64,000 nt of DNA from Lachnospiraceae bacterium (GTDB taxonomy: Bacteria > Bacillota > Clostridia > Lachnospirales > Lachnospiraceae), in the NCBI GenBank assembly GCA_016281555.1, contig JAEEIV010000067.1, positions 1 to 64,000 of the forward strand, written 5' to 3'. Positions 31,867-41,787 of this stretch are shown one piece after another (positions within the stretch are counted from its first letter, which is position 1; the number at the start of each line of letters is the position of its first letter). Under the pieces are notes generated by a model that worked only from the letters and a program-made list of their open reading frames with translations, ran no database searches and was not told the DNA's origin. Made by a program: the position numbers and the translations under genes.

Positions 31867-32642
31867 ACGAGAGATCATTTACCGTAACGGTCCGGCCTGA
31901 CGGGGCGTCGGAAACGGTGGCCGCATCTGTTAGGGAGGCATTGCTTCGTTCCGGTTATATGGAGGATGAGGACCGTCCGGGCACCGTCGTCGTGGTCGGC
32001 GGAGACGGGACCTTTATCTATGCGGTGCACCGCTACATGCATTGCCTGAACGACGTCCGGTTCATCGGCATCCATACGGGAACGCTCGGCTTTTATACGG
32101 ATTATCTCGATTCCGAAGCGGACGAGTTCCTGACCGACCTCCTGAAAGGCGATCTTCCGGTGGAGACCTATCCGGTGATGGAAGCGGAGGCGGGAACGGA
32201 GAAAGTGTACGCGATCAATGAGATCCGGATCGAGAATCCGTACCGGACCCAGAATTTCAGCGTGCTGCTCAACGACATCCCGCTGGAGTTCTTCCGCGGC
32301 ACCGGAGTCAACGTATGCACGCAGCTCGGCAGCACGGCATACAACCGGTCGCTTGGCGGCGCGATTCTGGAAAAGGGGCTGCCGCTCTTTGAAATGACGG
32401 AGATCGCAGGCCTGCATCACATTCATTCGCGTTCCTTAAACGTTCCGTTCGTCATGTCGGACGATACGGTGATCAGGCTGCAGTCCGATTCCTACGACCG
32501 GGCGATCCTCGGCGCCGACGCGGACGTCTTTGATCTGAAGGACGTGAAGGAGGTCGTGATCCGGAAGTCTCCCGAGAAAAAACTGCACATCCTCCGGGGG
32601 CGGAAGATCTCGTATTTCGACCGGCTTGCGCGGCTGACGTAA
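31863..32642 (+). CDS. nadK: NAD kinase
   Basis: 'VVVVGGDGTFIYAVHRY', 'GIHTGTLGFYTDY', 'NEIRIEN', 'GSTAYNRSLGGAI'. Confidence 0.9.
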   Translation: MNERSFTVTVRPDGASETVAASVREALLRSGYMEDEDRPGTVVVVGGDGTFIYAVHRYMHCLNDVRFIGIHTGTLGFYTDYLDSEADEFLTDLLKGDLPVETYPVMEAEAGTEKVYAINEIRIENPYRTQNFSVLLNDIPLEFFRGTGVNVCTQLGSTAYNRSLGGAILEKGLPLFEMTEIAGLHHIHSRSLNVPFVMSDDTVIRLQSDSYDRAILGADADVFDLKDVKEVVIRKSPEKKLHILRGRKISYFDRLARLT

Positions 32643-32670
32643 AGAAAACGAATTTGGAGTAAAAAAGTTT

Positions 32671-33429
32671 ATGAACAGATATTTTTTGGTTGATTTTGAA
32701 AACGTATCGGACGACGGTCTGAACGGCTTTAAGGAACTGACGGGCACGGATACGGTCATCGTCATGTATACGGACAAGGCCTGCAAGATCCGGGTGGAGT
32801 TCGTCGAGGCGCTGAACGCCAGGAAGACGCGTGCGTCCTTCCGGTTCATGAAAGTGGCGTCCGGCAATCAGGCGCTCGACATGCAGCTTGCGACGTTCCT
32901 CGGCAGCATGATCCCCGGGGAGGGAAACGGCACGGAGTACGTCATCGTCAGCAAGGACAAGGGTTACAATCACATCATCCAGTTCTGGAACAACCGGGAA
33001 CCGGAGATCCGGATCCGCTTGAAGAAGTCGATCCGGGACGCGCTCCACGAGAACGCGGAAGAGACCGAGGAAGCCGCACCGGCGCCGGCACCGGAGAAAA
33101 AACCGGCGGAGAAAAAGCCGGCGGCGAGACGGAAAACGGAAAAGAAGGAACCCGTGAAGAAGGCGGAAGAGGTCCGGACCGTGCCTGAGACGGCTGCAAA
33201 ACCGCAGGAGAGCGGAAAAGGCCAGGAAAAGACCCGCCTGAACGCGGCGGTCCAGCGGATCTTAAGCGACGCGAAATACGACACGGCGATCATTTCCTTC
33301 GTGGCCTCTCTGGCGGTGAAACTTCACGAGTCGGAGAATGCAAAGCGCGCTACGTATACCGGCATCATCAAGCAGTACGGACAGAAGGAAGGTTTGACGA
33401 TCTATAATCTGATCAAGAAGGAACTGTAA
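32671..33429 (+). CDS. PIN/NYN-like putative nuclease with low-complexity linker and C-terminal helical domain
   Basis: '[18 protein letters not shown]...[14 protein letters not shown]...[14 protein letters not shown]', acidic residues conserved; [15 protein letters not shown] linker. Confidence 0.75.
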   Translation: MNRYFLVDFENVSDDGLNGFKELTGTDTVIVMYTDKACKIRVEFVEALNARKTRASFRFMKVASGNQALDMQLATFLGSMIPGEGNGTEYVIVSKDKGYNHIIQFWNNREPEIRIRLKKSIRDALHENAEETEEAAPAPAPEKKPAEKKPAARRKTEKKEPVKKAEEVRTVPETAAKPQESGKGQEKTRLNAAVQRILSDAKYDTAIISFVASLAVKLHESENAKRATYTGIIKQYGQKEGLTIYNLIKKEL

Positions 33430-33440
33430 GGCGGAAACAG

Positions 33441-35255
33441 ATGGGGAAAGACCTCAGCAAAATCAGAAATTTCTGCATCATTGCGCACATCGATCACGGC
33501 AAATCGACGCTGGCGGACCGGATCATTGAAAGGACCGGACTGCTGACGTCCCGTGAAATGCAGGCGCAGGTGCTCGACAATATGGATCTCGAGCGGGAAC
33601 GGGGCATCACGATCAAGGCGCAGACCGTCCGGACCGTGTATCACGCGAAGGACGGCAATGAATACGTCTTCAACCTCATCGATACCCCCGGTCACGTCGA
33701 TTTCAACTATGAGGTCAGCCGTTCGCTCGCTGCCTGCGACGGAGCGATCCTCGTCGTGGACGCTTCCCAGGGCATCGAGGCCCAGACGCTCGCGAACGTG
33801 TATCTGGCGCTGGACCACGACCTGGAGGTCTTTCCGGTCATCAATAAGATCGACCTGCCGTCCGCGGATCCCGAGGGCGTCGCGCACGAGATCGAGGACG
33901 TCATCGGCATCGAGGCAATGGACTGCCCGAAGATCTCCGCGAAGACCGGACTGAACATTGACGACGTTTTGGAAGCCGTCGTGGAAAAGATCCCCTGCCC
34001 GAAGGGCGACGACGAAGCGCCGCTGTCCGCACTGATTTTCGATTCCCTGTACGATTCTTATAAAGGCGTCATCGTATTCATCCGCGTCATGGACGGCACG
34101 ATCAAGCCCGGCATGCGGATCCGCATGATGGCGACCGGCGCGGCGTTTGACGTCGTGGAGACCGGCTATTTCGGCGCCGGGCAATTCATCCCCGACCCGG
34201 AAGGGCTTTCGGCCGGCATGGTCGGCTATTTTACCGCGTCGATCAAGAACGTGCAGAACACGAGAGTCGGCGACACGGTGACGGAAGACCGGCGGCCGGT
34301 TTCGAAACCGCTTCCCGGCTACAAGGCCGTGCAGCCGATGGTGTTTTCGGGGCTGTATCCCGCGGACGGCGCGCATTACGACGATTTGAAGGATGCATTG
34401 GAAAAACTGAAGCTGAACGACGCTTCGCTCTTTTACGAGCCGGAGACGTCGGTCGCACTGGGCTTCGGATTCCGCTGCGGATTTTTAGGGCTTCTGCACT
34501 TGGAGATCATCGAGGAACGGCTGGAACGGGAGTACAATCTCGACCTCGTGACGACGGCGCCCTCCGTCGTCTACCGGATCCATAAGACCGACGGCGCGAC
34601 GGTCGAACTCACGAATCCGACGAACATGCCGGATCCGTCGGAGATCGACTACATGGAAGAACCGGTCGTGGCCGCCGAGATCATCGTGACGAGCGAGTTC
34701 ATCGGAAACATCATGGATCTTTGCCAGGAGCGGCGCGGGAATTACAAGAGCATCGAATACATCGAGGCGAAGCGGGCCTTGCTCAAATATGAACTGCCGC
34801 TGAACGAGATCATATACGATTTCTACGACGCGCTGAAGAGCCGTTCCCGCGGCTACGCCTCGTTCGACTACGAACTGGCGGGCTATCAGAAATCCGAGCT
34901 CGTGAAGCTGGACATCCTCGTGAATCACGAGGAGATCGACGCCCTGTCGTTCATCGTGTTTGCGGGCAGCGCCTACGAGCGCGGCAGGAAAATGTGCGAG
35001 AAATTGAAGGCGGAGATCCCGAGGCACCTGTTTGAGATCCCGATCCAGGCCGCGATCGGGTCGAAGATCATTGCGAGAGAAACCGTGAAGGCAGTCCGGA
35101 AGGACGTGCTTGCGAAGTGCTACGGCGGCGACATCACGCGGAAAAAGAAGCTCCTTGAGAAGCAGAAGGAAGGCAAGAAGAGGATGCGGACCTTCGGTAA
35201 CGTGGAGATCCCGCAGAGCGCCTTCATGTCGGTGCTGAAACTCGACGACGAGTGA
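33441..35255 (+). CDS. lepA: Elongation factor 4 (LepA)
   Basis: '[24 protein letters not shown]', '[36 protein letters not shown]'. Confidence 0.98.
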   Translation: MGKDLSKIRNFCIIAHIDHGKSTLADRIIERTGLLTSREMQAQVLDNMDLERERGITIKAQTVRTVYHAKDGNEYVFNLIDTPGHVDFNYEVSRSLAACDGAILVVDASQGIEAQTLANVYLALDHDLEVFPVINKIDLPSADPEGVAHEIEDVIGIEAMDCPKISAKTGLNIDDVLEAVVEKIPCPKGDDEAPLSALIFDSLYDSYKGVIVFIRVMDGTIKPGMRIRMMATGAAFDVVETGYFGAGQFIPDPEGLSAGMVGYFTASIKNVQNTRVGDTVTEDRRPVSKPLPGYKAVQPMVFSGLYPADGAHYDDLKDALEKLKLNDASLFYEPETSVALGFGFRCGFLGLLHLEIIEERLEREYNLDLVTTAPSVVYRIHKTDGATVELTNPTNMPDPSEIDYMEEPVVAAEIIVTSEFIGNIMDLCQERRGNYKSIEYIEAKRALLKYELPLNEIIYDFYDALKSRSRGYASFDYELAGYQKSELVKLDILVNHEEIDALSFIVFAGSAYERGRKMCEKLKAEIPRHLFEIPIQAAIGSKIIARETVKAVRKDVLAKCYGGDITRKKKLLEKQKEGKKRMRTFGNVEIPQSAFMSVLKLDDE

Positions 35256-35261
35256 AGTGAG

Positions 35262-36392
35262 ATGGAAGAGCTCGAACTTTACGTGCACGTCCCGTTTTGC
35301 GTAAAAAAATGCCGGTACTGCGATTTCTATTCGGGACCGGCTTCCAAGGAAGTGCAGGAAGCCTATATCGAAACGCTGCTGGAAGAGATCCGGTCCTGTC
35401 CGTTCGGGCAAAACGAAAACGAGCGGGTGGTCAGCGTCTACTTCGGCGGAGGCACGCCCTCGATCCTGCCGGAAGAAGCATTGATCAAAGTGCTCTCCGG
35501 GCTCCGGGAACAGTTCCGGTTTGACGAAAACCCCGAGATCACGGTGGAGTGCAACCCCGGGACCGTTGCCCTGAAAAAACTGAAGGCGTACCGGGAAGCC
35601 GGCGTGAACCGGCTGTCGTTCGGCCTGCAGTCCGTCAGGAACGACGTCCTGAAAACGATCGGACGGATCCACACCTATGAGGAATTCCTGGAGAGCTTTC
35701 ATGCCGCGCGCGGGGCGGGGTTCACCAACCTCAGCGTTGACCTCATCCAGGGCCTCCCCGGAGATACCCCGGAAACCTTTCAAAACGGCCTGAAAACCGT
35801 TCTCGCCCTTCGCCCCGAACATCTTTCCGTCTATTCCCTGATCCTCGAGGAAAACACCGAATTTTACGCCTTGCACGAGGCCGGAAAACTGCTTCTTCCC
35901 ACGGAAGAGGAGGAGCGGGAGATGGCGCACGCTGCGGTACGGATTCTCGAAGACGCCGGATACGGGCAGTATGAGATCTCGAATTTCGCCCTCCCGGGAT
36001 TCCGCTCGGTCCACAATACGGGCTATTGGACGGGGGTGCCGTATCTCGGGTTCGGAAGCGCGGCCGCCTCGTTTTACGGCGGAAAACGGTTCCGGAACGC
36101 CCTGTCGCTGCAGTATCTGGACCTCCCGTATGAGGAAACGGAAGAACTGTCGGAAGAAGACCGGATGAACGAGTTCATGATGCTCGGACTCCGGATGAAC
36201 GACGGCGTTTCAGACCGTGCGTTCCGTGAAAAGTTCGGACGGTCCTTTTATGAATTCAAAGGCAGCAGTCTCAGGAAACTGACAGAAGAAGGGCTTCTGG
36301 AAAGCATAAAAAAACCGGACGGCAATGATACCGTCCGGCTGACTTCCTATGGCAGGGATCTCGCAAATTACGCGTTCCGGGAATTCGTCTGA
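35262..36392 (+). CDS. hemW: HemW-like radical SAM (oxygen-independent coproporphyrinogen III oxidase family)
   Basis: 'LYVHVPFCVKKCRYCDFYS' CX3CX2C, 'FGGGTPSIL', follows lepA. Confidence 0.93.
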   Translation: MEELELYVHVPFCVKKCRYCDFYSGPASKEVQEAYIETLLEEIRSCPFGQNENERVVSVYFGGGTPSILPEEALIKVLSGLREQFRFDENPEITVECNPGTVALKKLKAYREAGVNRLSFGLQSVRNDVLKTIGRIHTYEEFLESFHAARGAGFTNLSVDLIQGLPGDTPETFQNGLKTVLALRPEHLSVYSLILEENTEFYALHEAGKLLLPTEEEEREMAHAAVRILEDAGYGQYEISNFALPGFRSVHNTGYWTGVPYLGFGSAAASFYGGKRFRNALSLQYLDLPYEETEELSEEDRMNEFMMLGLRMNDGVSDRAFREKFGRSFYEFKGSSLRKLTEEGLLESIKKPDGNDTVRLTSYGRDLANYAFREFV

Positions 36393-36398
36393 TACCGG

Positions 36399-39068
36399 TC
36401 AGTGCGATTCGGAAAGCGGCTCGTCCCGGTGTTCCCTCGTTTCTTCCTCATCATCGTCGTAGATCCGGTCGGTCGTGTGCACGTCGCAGGTGGTGCCGAT
36501 CAGGTCCTCCGGGATCGTGAACGGACTGTCGTCCGTCAGGATCTCGTCCTGATCCTCGTCGTCCACCGTGAAATAGATCCGGTCCTCGACTTTCTTTTCC
36601 GGACAGAACTCCCCGGCCAAAAGCCCTGAAGAAGAGCAGACGTGGCAGACCACGTGGCGGTTGCAGTATTCCGTCGGCACGGTGTTCGGGGTGAAGTATT
36701 CCTCGTAAATATGGCAGTTCTCGTCGCCGCAGGCGTCGCAGACGTCCTCCTTCGCAAGCAGTCCGGATTTGCTGCAGATCTTCGCCTTCACGAGGCCGCT
36801 CATGTCAAATTCCGCGGCTTCGCTTTCCATTCCCTTGTGTATGGCTTCCATGATCCTCGACCAGATCACGCGGTGGTAATTCGCGCCGCTTCCGATGACT
36901 CTGGTCTCGTCGAAGCCGCACCAGACGCCCATCGTATAAAGCGGAGAATAGCCGATGAGCCAAAGGTCGTTCGCATCGTTCGTCGTGCCGGATTTCGCAG
37001 CGAGTGCAATGCCGGGGATCCGGCAGTACGTGTTCGTGGACGTGACTTTTTCCCGCGGGAAGACCATGAATTCCGGCTCGATCGTGGATTTCATTGCCGA
37101 GGTCAGCAGTTTCGCCGTATTCTGTTTCAGCACGGTTTCGGTCGCCTGTTCATTGTAGAGGACCGTCTTGCCTTCGGAATCCGTGACCTTCGTCCAGAAG
37201 ATCGGCTCCTTATAGACGCCGTTGTTCGCGATCGTGGCGTACGCCGCGGTCATTTCGAGGTTCGTGCAGCCGTATTTCAGACCGCCGAGGGTCATGACCG
37301 GGGATTTGTCGGTCTCCGGCACCAGCGTCGTGATGCCGAACGATTTCACGTATTCGAGGGCGAGGTTTTCGGAAACCGTGTCTTCGAGCGCCTTGACGGC
37401 AATGATGTTCGAAGAGGTCATGATCGCCTGACGGATGTTCGCGTATCCGACGTAAACGCCGCCCCACCAGTCATGCAGGGGCTTTCCGTCAATGAGCAGC
37501 TCGCTGTCGTAATAGGTGGACCCCAAAGTGGCGCCCTTGATGTCCAGCGCCGGCGCGTACGTGGAGACGATCTTAAAGGTGGAACCGGGCTGTCTCGTGG
37601 ACTGCGTCGCACGGTTTAAAGTCAGGGAGCCGATCTTGCTCTTGTCGCCGCGGCCGCCGGAGATCGCGAGGACCTTGCCGCTCGACTGATCCATGAGCAC
37701 GACCGAAGTCTGCGGCTCCAGCGTGGAAACGACGTTTTCCGTGATGATCTTTCCGTTCGTCGCGTCGAGGATGTAATCGCGGAACTCCGTGGCGGCTTCC
37801 TGCAGCGCTTCCTCGGTATCGAAGATCAGATCGAAATCCGATCTGCCGACCACGTCCAGGAAATAGTTCCTCACGTTCGTCTCGTTGTAATAGAATTCAT
37901 GACCGCCCTCGTCACGGATGCCGAGCACGTAGGAGAGCGAATAGGACATCGCGGTCCGCGTTACGCCGTTTTCCGTGATCAGGTAATTGTTCATGTTATT
38001 GACTTCCTGATCGACGATCTTCTGGAATTCGGGCTCCATCGTCGTGTAGATCCTGAGGCCTCCGGAGTAAAGGAGATTATAGGCTTCGGATTCGGAATAG
38101 CCGAGCTCTTTCTCCAGGGCGGACAGGACGTCTTCAAATACGACGTCGGTGAAATAGGAGAAGGTCTGCACGCCGGTGTAATTCGCCGCGACGGCCTGCA
38201 CGCGCTTGTAGACGTCGGTGGAAGAGGCCACGTCCCGTTCCGCTTCGCTGATGCAGCCGTTGTTCGCCATGTAATTCAGAATGATCTGACGGCGGCGCTG
38301 ATTGTTGTCGGGGTGCTTGATGGGGTCGTAGCGCGACGGACTCGAGGTCGTCGCGACGAGCACCGTGCATTCGGCCAGGTCGAGTTCGGAGACGTGCTTG
38401 TTAAAGTACCTCCGGGCGGCGACTTCCGCGCCGAGGCAGTTGTTTCCGAAATTGATCGTGTTCAGGTAGTACTGCAGGATGGTCTTTTTGTCGAGCTGTT
38501 TCTCCAGCTGCAGTGCGAGATACTGCTCCTGGAATTTCCGCTCCAGCCGGTCGCCGTAGTTCTTCTCAAACCCGCCGTCAAAGAAGTTGTTCTTGATGAG
38601 CTGCTGGGTGATCGTGGACGCGCCTTCGGAGAGGTTGCCGCTTGTGAGTGCGACGCCGATGGCACGGATGATGCCCTTGACGTCGACGCCTTCGTGCTCG
38701 AAGAACCGGGAATCCTCGATCGTGATGACCGCATCGATGAGGTCATGCGGAAAGTCTTCATAATTGACCGAGATCCGGTTCGAGCCGGATTCCACAAGTT
38801 CCTGCATGATGGAACCGTCCGCGGCGTAGATGATGCTCTTGTTCTTCGAGGGCTGCACGTCCGCAATGTTTTCCATGGGCGGCGTGTTCCGGATGATCTC
38901 CGCGAACGATCCGACGGCCAGGAAGATGCCCGAAAAGACCGCCGTCACGAACAATGCGACCGCAAGCACGACGAGGAACATGAAGAAGCGGTTTTTCTGC
39001 CGCATTTCCTCCGATCCGATGGTCTCGATTCTTTTTTTGACGTCCTGCTTCCGAAATCGCATGGTCAA
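36399..39068 (-). CDS. Class A penicillin-binding protein (PBP1A family)
   Basis: GT51 'DSRFFEHEGVDVKGIIRA...GASTITQQLIKN', TP 'RQPGSTFKIVSTYAPAL', 'MTSSNIIAVK', 'AAKSGTTNDANDLWLIGY'. Confidence 0.95.
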   Translation of the reverse strand: MTMRFRKQDVKKRIETIGSEEMRQKNRFFMFLVVLAVALFVTAVFSGIFLAVGSFAEIIRNTPPMENIADVQPSKNKSIIYAADGSIMQELVESGSNRISVNYEDFPHDLIDAVITIEDSRFFEHEGVDVKGIIRAIGVALTSGNLSEGASTITQQLIKNNFFDGGFEKNYGDRLERKFQEQYLALQLEKQLDKKTILQYYLNTINFGNNCLGAEVAARRYFNKHVSELDLAECTVLVATTSSPSRYDPIKHPDNNQRRRQIILNYMANNGCISEAERDVASSTDVYKRVQAVAANYTGVQTFSYFTDVVFEDVLSALEKELGYSESEAYNLLYSGGLRIYTTMEPEFQKIVDQEVNNMNNYLITENGVTRTAMSYSLSYVLGIRDEGGHEFYYNETNVRNYFLDVVGRSDFDLIFDTEEALQEAATEFRDYILDATNGKIITENVVSTLEPQTSVVLMDQSSGKVLAISGGRGDKSKIGSLTLNRATQSTRQPGSTFKIVSTYAPALDIKGATLGSTYYDSELLIDGKPLHDWWGGVYVGYANIRQAIMTSSNIIAVKALEDTVSENLALEYVKSFGITTLVPETDKSPVMTLGGLKYGCTNLEMTAAYATIANNGVYKEPIFWTKVTDSEGKTVLYNEQATETVLKQNTAKLLTSAMKSTIEPEFMVFPREKVTSTNTYCRIPGIALAAKSGTTNDANDLWLIGYSPLYTMGVWCGFDETRVIGSGANYHRVIWSRIMEAIHKGMESEAAEFDMSGLVKAKICSKSGLLAKEDVCDACGDENCHIYEEYFTPNTVPTEYCNRHVVCHVCSSSGLLAGEFCPEKKVEDRIYFTVDDEDQDEILTDDSPFTIPEDLIGTTCDVHTTDRIYDDDEEETREHRDEPLSESH

Positions 39069-39194
39069 GATCCTTTGACGGGGAACGGACGGTCCGTCCG
39101 CCCACAGATAGTTTACTTATACCATAAAAAGTGATAAAAGTCCATCTTTCGATGATAGAACTTGAGAAGTTCTGATGCTTTCTTTAAATGAAAC

Positions 39195-39215
39195 GGCCGG
39201 GCATGAAGCCCGGCC
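39195..39215. terminator. Strong hairpin between PBP gene and 39249 gene
   Basis: GGCCGGGC-atgaa-GCCCGGCC. Confidence 0.6.
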
Positions 39216-39248
39216 TCTTTGAAAAAAACATGACAGAGGGATCAGTCG

Positions 39249-40190
39249 TCAGAAGGAAGTCAGTCCTGAGAATACTTTTCCGGAGAACGTCGAAGGATCC
39301 ACGTTGAATTGTGCCCGCCGCTTCTGGAACTCCTGACGTGCGGCGTTGCATTGAGCGGCATCCTCCTTGGCTTCTCGCCGGATCCGTGCTTTTTCTGAAA
39401 TGGCGGTTTCTTTCTCGTAAAGATCAATGGCTTCCGGAATTGATCCGGCTCGACCGGCCGCAGCATATTCTGAGAAAGCCTCCAGGTATCCACGGAATCT
39501 AAAGGATTCGGGCAGGCCGACGGAAGCGGAGAGAGTTTCATACTCTTCCTGATTCCGGAGCACTTCCTGAAGGACTTCCCGGTGCGATTCCTCGTAAGAT
39601 GAAAACGCTTCCCCGGCGACTTTGGATCGAATGGCCTCTGCCTGCAGGAAGGCCTCCTTTGTCGGCGGATATAGGGCTTTTTCCCGTTGCCATGATGCGA
39701 TCTGTACGATCAGATTGACAATGAAAGCAACGACAAAAACGAGCGCGGCGAGGAGCAGAATGCCGACAAGACAATGCGCGAAGATCTCATAACGTTCCGG
39801 GGCATAATCGATGCCGGAAAGCCAGCTGCGGACATGTTCCGGCGTTACGGTGTCCGGTAACGGCCATGGGTTGCCAAATACGGAAAACACGAGGGCTTTC
39901 AGCGTAAGCGGCAGCCACATGACATAGGAAAAAGCATAGTGTCCGAAAGCGAGGCCTGTGATACCGAAGAGGATCATCAGACCGGTGAAGAGGATGAGCG
40001 TCCAGAGAAAAGCCCGAAAGGGGGCTTTCCAAAGATTTTTCAGCTTCGGCGGATCGTAGGACCGCGCCTCAGCGTCCTTTTGAAGCCTGACCCATTCTTG
40101 TTGAGTCTCAAATGTATCCGTGAGTTTTCGATCAAGAGTGAGCAGCCTTTTTAACGTGTTTTGATAATCAGTTTTAAACGATTCAGTCAT
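39249..40190 (-). CDS. Uncharacterised membrane protein (about 2 TM regions)
   Basis: long ORF with own promoter; hydrophobic 'FLWTLILFTGLMILFGITGLAFG' and 'LVGILLLAALVFVVAFIVNLIVQI'; C-terminal 'LPESFRFRGYLEAFSEYAAAGRAGSIPEAIDLYEKE'. Confidence 0.75.
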   Translation of the reverse strand: MTESFKTDYQNTLKRLLTLDRKLTDTFETQQEWVRLQKDAEARSYDPPKLKNLWKAPFRAFLWTLILFTGLMILFGITGLAFGHYAFSYVMWLPLTLKALVFSVFGNPWPLPDTVTPEHVRSWLSGIDYAPERYEIFAHCLVGILLLAALVFVVAFIVNLIVQIASWQREKALYPPTKEAFLQAEAIRSKVAGEAFSSYEESHREVLQEVLRNQEEYETLSASVGLPESFRFRGYLEAFSEYAAAGRAGSIPEAIDLYEKETAISEKARIRREAKEDAAQCNAARQEFQKRRAQFNVDPSTFSGKVFSGLTSF

Positions 40191-40254
40191 AAAATAGCCC
40201 TCCTAATCTCTGTATTTTTTTTCTTTGGCAAGGATTGACACTTTCGTCGCTATC

Positions 40255-40283
40255 ATTATATCAAATATATGCCGATGTGTCAA
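40255..40283 (-). promoter_or_regulatory. Promoter of 39249 gene
   Basis: minus strand TTGACA-N17-TATAAT. Confidence 0.75.
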
Positions 40284-40308
40284 CGAACCGAATCCTTGAA
40301 AAAACCGC

Positions 40309-40337
40309 TTGCAGAATACGTGTTTTTATGATATAAA
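40309..40337 (+). promoter_or_regulatory. queT promoter
   Basis: TTGCAG-N17-TATAAA; predicted TSS just before riboswitch P1. Confidence 0.6.
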
Positions 40338-40345
40338 GGGCTTCC

Positions 40346-40409
40346 GGACAGTTCGCCAGCGCCATCCTGTCCTAAAACAAAACCAGGGCTAACGCCCTCC
40401 GATCGGAGG
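40346..40409 (+). promoter_or_regulatory. preQ1-I-like riboswitch with translational expression platform
   Basis: GGACAG-TTCGCCAGCGCCATC-CTGTCC-TAAAACAAAACCAGGGC, then AGGGC/GCCCT and CCTCC/GGAGG helices; upstream of queT. Confidence 0.75.
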
Positions 40410-40413
40410 ATTC

Positions 40414-40917
40414 ATGAACAAAACGACTAAATTCATCGTGGTCAACGCGATCTTAGCGGCCATGTACGCTGCGCTGACCGTGGCCACTTCGGCGATTTCC
40501 TACAACAACATTCAGTTTCGCGTTTCGGAGATCCTGATTTTCCTTGCTTTTTTCGATATCCGGTTTATTCCCGGGCTCATCCTCGGGTGCGTGATCGCCA
40601 ATTTCTTTTCCCCTCTCGGGTTCATTGACGTTGCGTTCGGAACGACCGCGACGGTCATTGCCGTTTTCGGGATATGGGCGGTCGGCCGGGCTGCGAAAAA
40701 AGCGGATCGGGCCTTGTTCACCGTGCCGTTCATCGGTGCGGCGGCGAACGGGTTCATCGTTGCGCTCGAACTGAAGATCGTGGAAAATCTGCCGTTCTGG
40801 CTGTCCGTCATCGAAGTGGCCGCAGGGGAATTTGCGGTGCTTATGGTTGGTGCCTTCATTTTCCTGGGCATCCGGAAGGTCAAGCCGATCAAAAGGATCC
40901 TATCGTGGGAGTGGTAA
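40414..40917 (+). CDS. queT: QueT-family queuosine precursor transporter (ECF S-component-like)
   Basis: 'AAMYAALTVATSAISYNNIQFRVSEILIFLAFFDIRFIPGLILGCVIANFFSPLG'. Confidence 0.88.
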   Translation: MNKTTKFIVVNAILAAMYAALTVATSAISYNNIQFRVSEILIFLAFFDIRFIPGLILGCVIANFFSPLGFIDVAFGTTATVIAVFGIWAVGRAAKKADRALFTVPFIGAAANGFIVALELKIVENLPFWLSVIEVAAGEFAVLMVGAFIFLGIRKVKPIKRILSWEW

Positions 40918-40947
40918 GGCAGTTTTTTTATTCTGCTGAACGCGTCG

Positions 40948-40994
40948 GGACCGGAGTTCTTCACTGAAGTGGGGAAGTCCGGTCCTTTTCTTTG
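40948..40994 (+). terminator. Terminator after queT
   Basis: GGACCGGA...TCCGGTCC-ttttcttt. Confidence 0.85.
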
Positions 40995-41025
40995 CCTTTT
41001 TGATGCCGGAAGCCGAATTTCCATC

Positions 41026-41054
41026 TTGTTAAATGGCATAGATTACATTATAAT
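41026..41054 (+). promoter_or_regulatory. yigZ promoter
   Basis: TTGTTA-N17-TATAAT. Confidence 0.6.
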
Positions 41055-41063
41055 ATAGACGCT

Positions 41064-41720
41064 ATGGGTGAAAATTCGGCTTTGCTCGAACATATGACGC
41101 TTTTCCGGAACGGAACCGGCGTCTATGAAGAGAAAAAATCAAAATTCATCGGCGAGGCGTACAGGATCGGTTCGGAAGAGGAGGCGCTTTCGATTCTCGA
41201 AGAAACGAGAAAGCGATATTACGACGCCAGGCACCATTGCTATGCCTACGTCCTCGGACTGAAGGAAGATACGGTCAAGTGTTCGGACGACGGCGAGCCG
41301 CAGAAAACGGCGGGCGTGCCGATCCTGAACGTGATCCGGGGCGCAGGTCTCACGGACGTGCTCGTGGTGGTGACCCGGTATTTCGGCGGAACGCTGCTCG
41401 GGACCGGCGGACTGCAGCGGGCCTATACGAAGGCGGCGTCTGTGGCGGTCGCGGACGGCGGCGTTCTGAAGAGAAGTCCGGCGGCATTGTTCCGGATCAG
41501 CGCTTCCTACACGGATTTCGGAAAGATCCGCTATTATCTCAGCGAAAGCGGACTCGGCGTTTCCGATGAAACGTTCACCGACGAAGTGAGATGCAGCGTT
41601 TCCGTGCCGCTGGCCATGGAAAGCGGATTCGTGAAGAAACTGCAGGACCTGACCGCAGGAAAAGCAGGACAGGAGCGGCTGGGCGAGATTTATCTGGAAG
41701 AACAGGTCACGGGCGGCTGA
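41064..41720 (+). CDS. YigZ/IMPACT family protein
   Basis: 'KKSKFIGEAYRI', 'ARHHCYAYVLG', 'SDDGEPQKTAGVPIL', 'VVVTRYFGGTLLGTGGL'. Confidence 0.93.
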   Translation: MGENSALLEHMTLFRNGTGVYEEKKSKFIGEAYRIGSEEEALSILEETRKRYYDARHHCYAYVLGLKEDTVKCSDDGEPQKTAGVPILNVIRGAGLTDVLVVVTRYFGGTLLGTGGLQRAYTKAASVAVADGGVLKRSPAALFRISASYTDFGKIRYYLSESGLGVSDETFTDEVRCSVSVPLAMESGFVKKLQDLTAGKAGQERLGEIYLEEQVTGG

Positions 41721-41787
41721 CGCCGCATGGCGGCGGCATAAGCGGGAGTTCCCGCAAAGAGACGACAGGAAAGAAGAACGGCAGAAA

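Noticed and set aside
34485-36014. 509-aa minus-strand ORF spanning lepA/hemW
   Set aside because: It crosses two well-supported plus-strand genes; shadow ORF.
36720-36800. Cys-rich motifs near the C-terminus of the class A PBP considered as an extra zinc domain
   Set aside because: CxKSGLLA/CxxC-type segments are, to my recollection, common in clostridial PBP1A C-termini; not distinctive enough to report.
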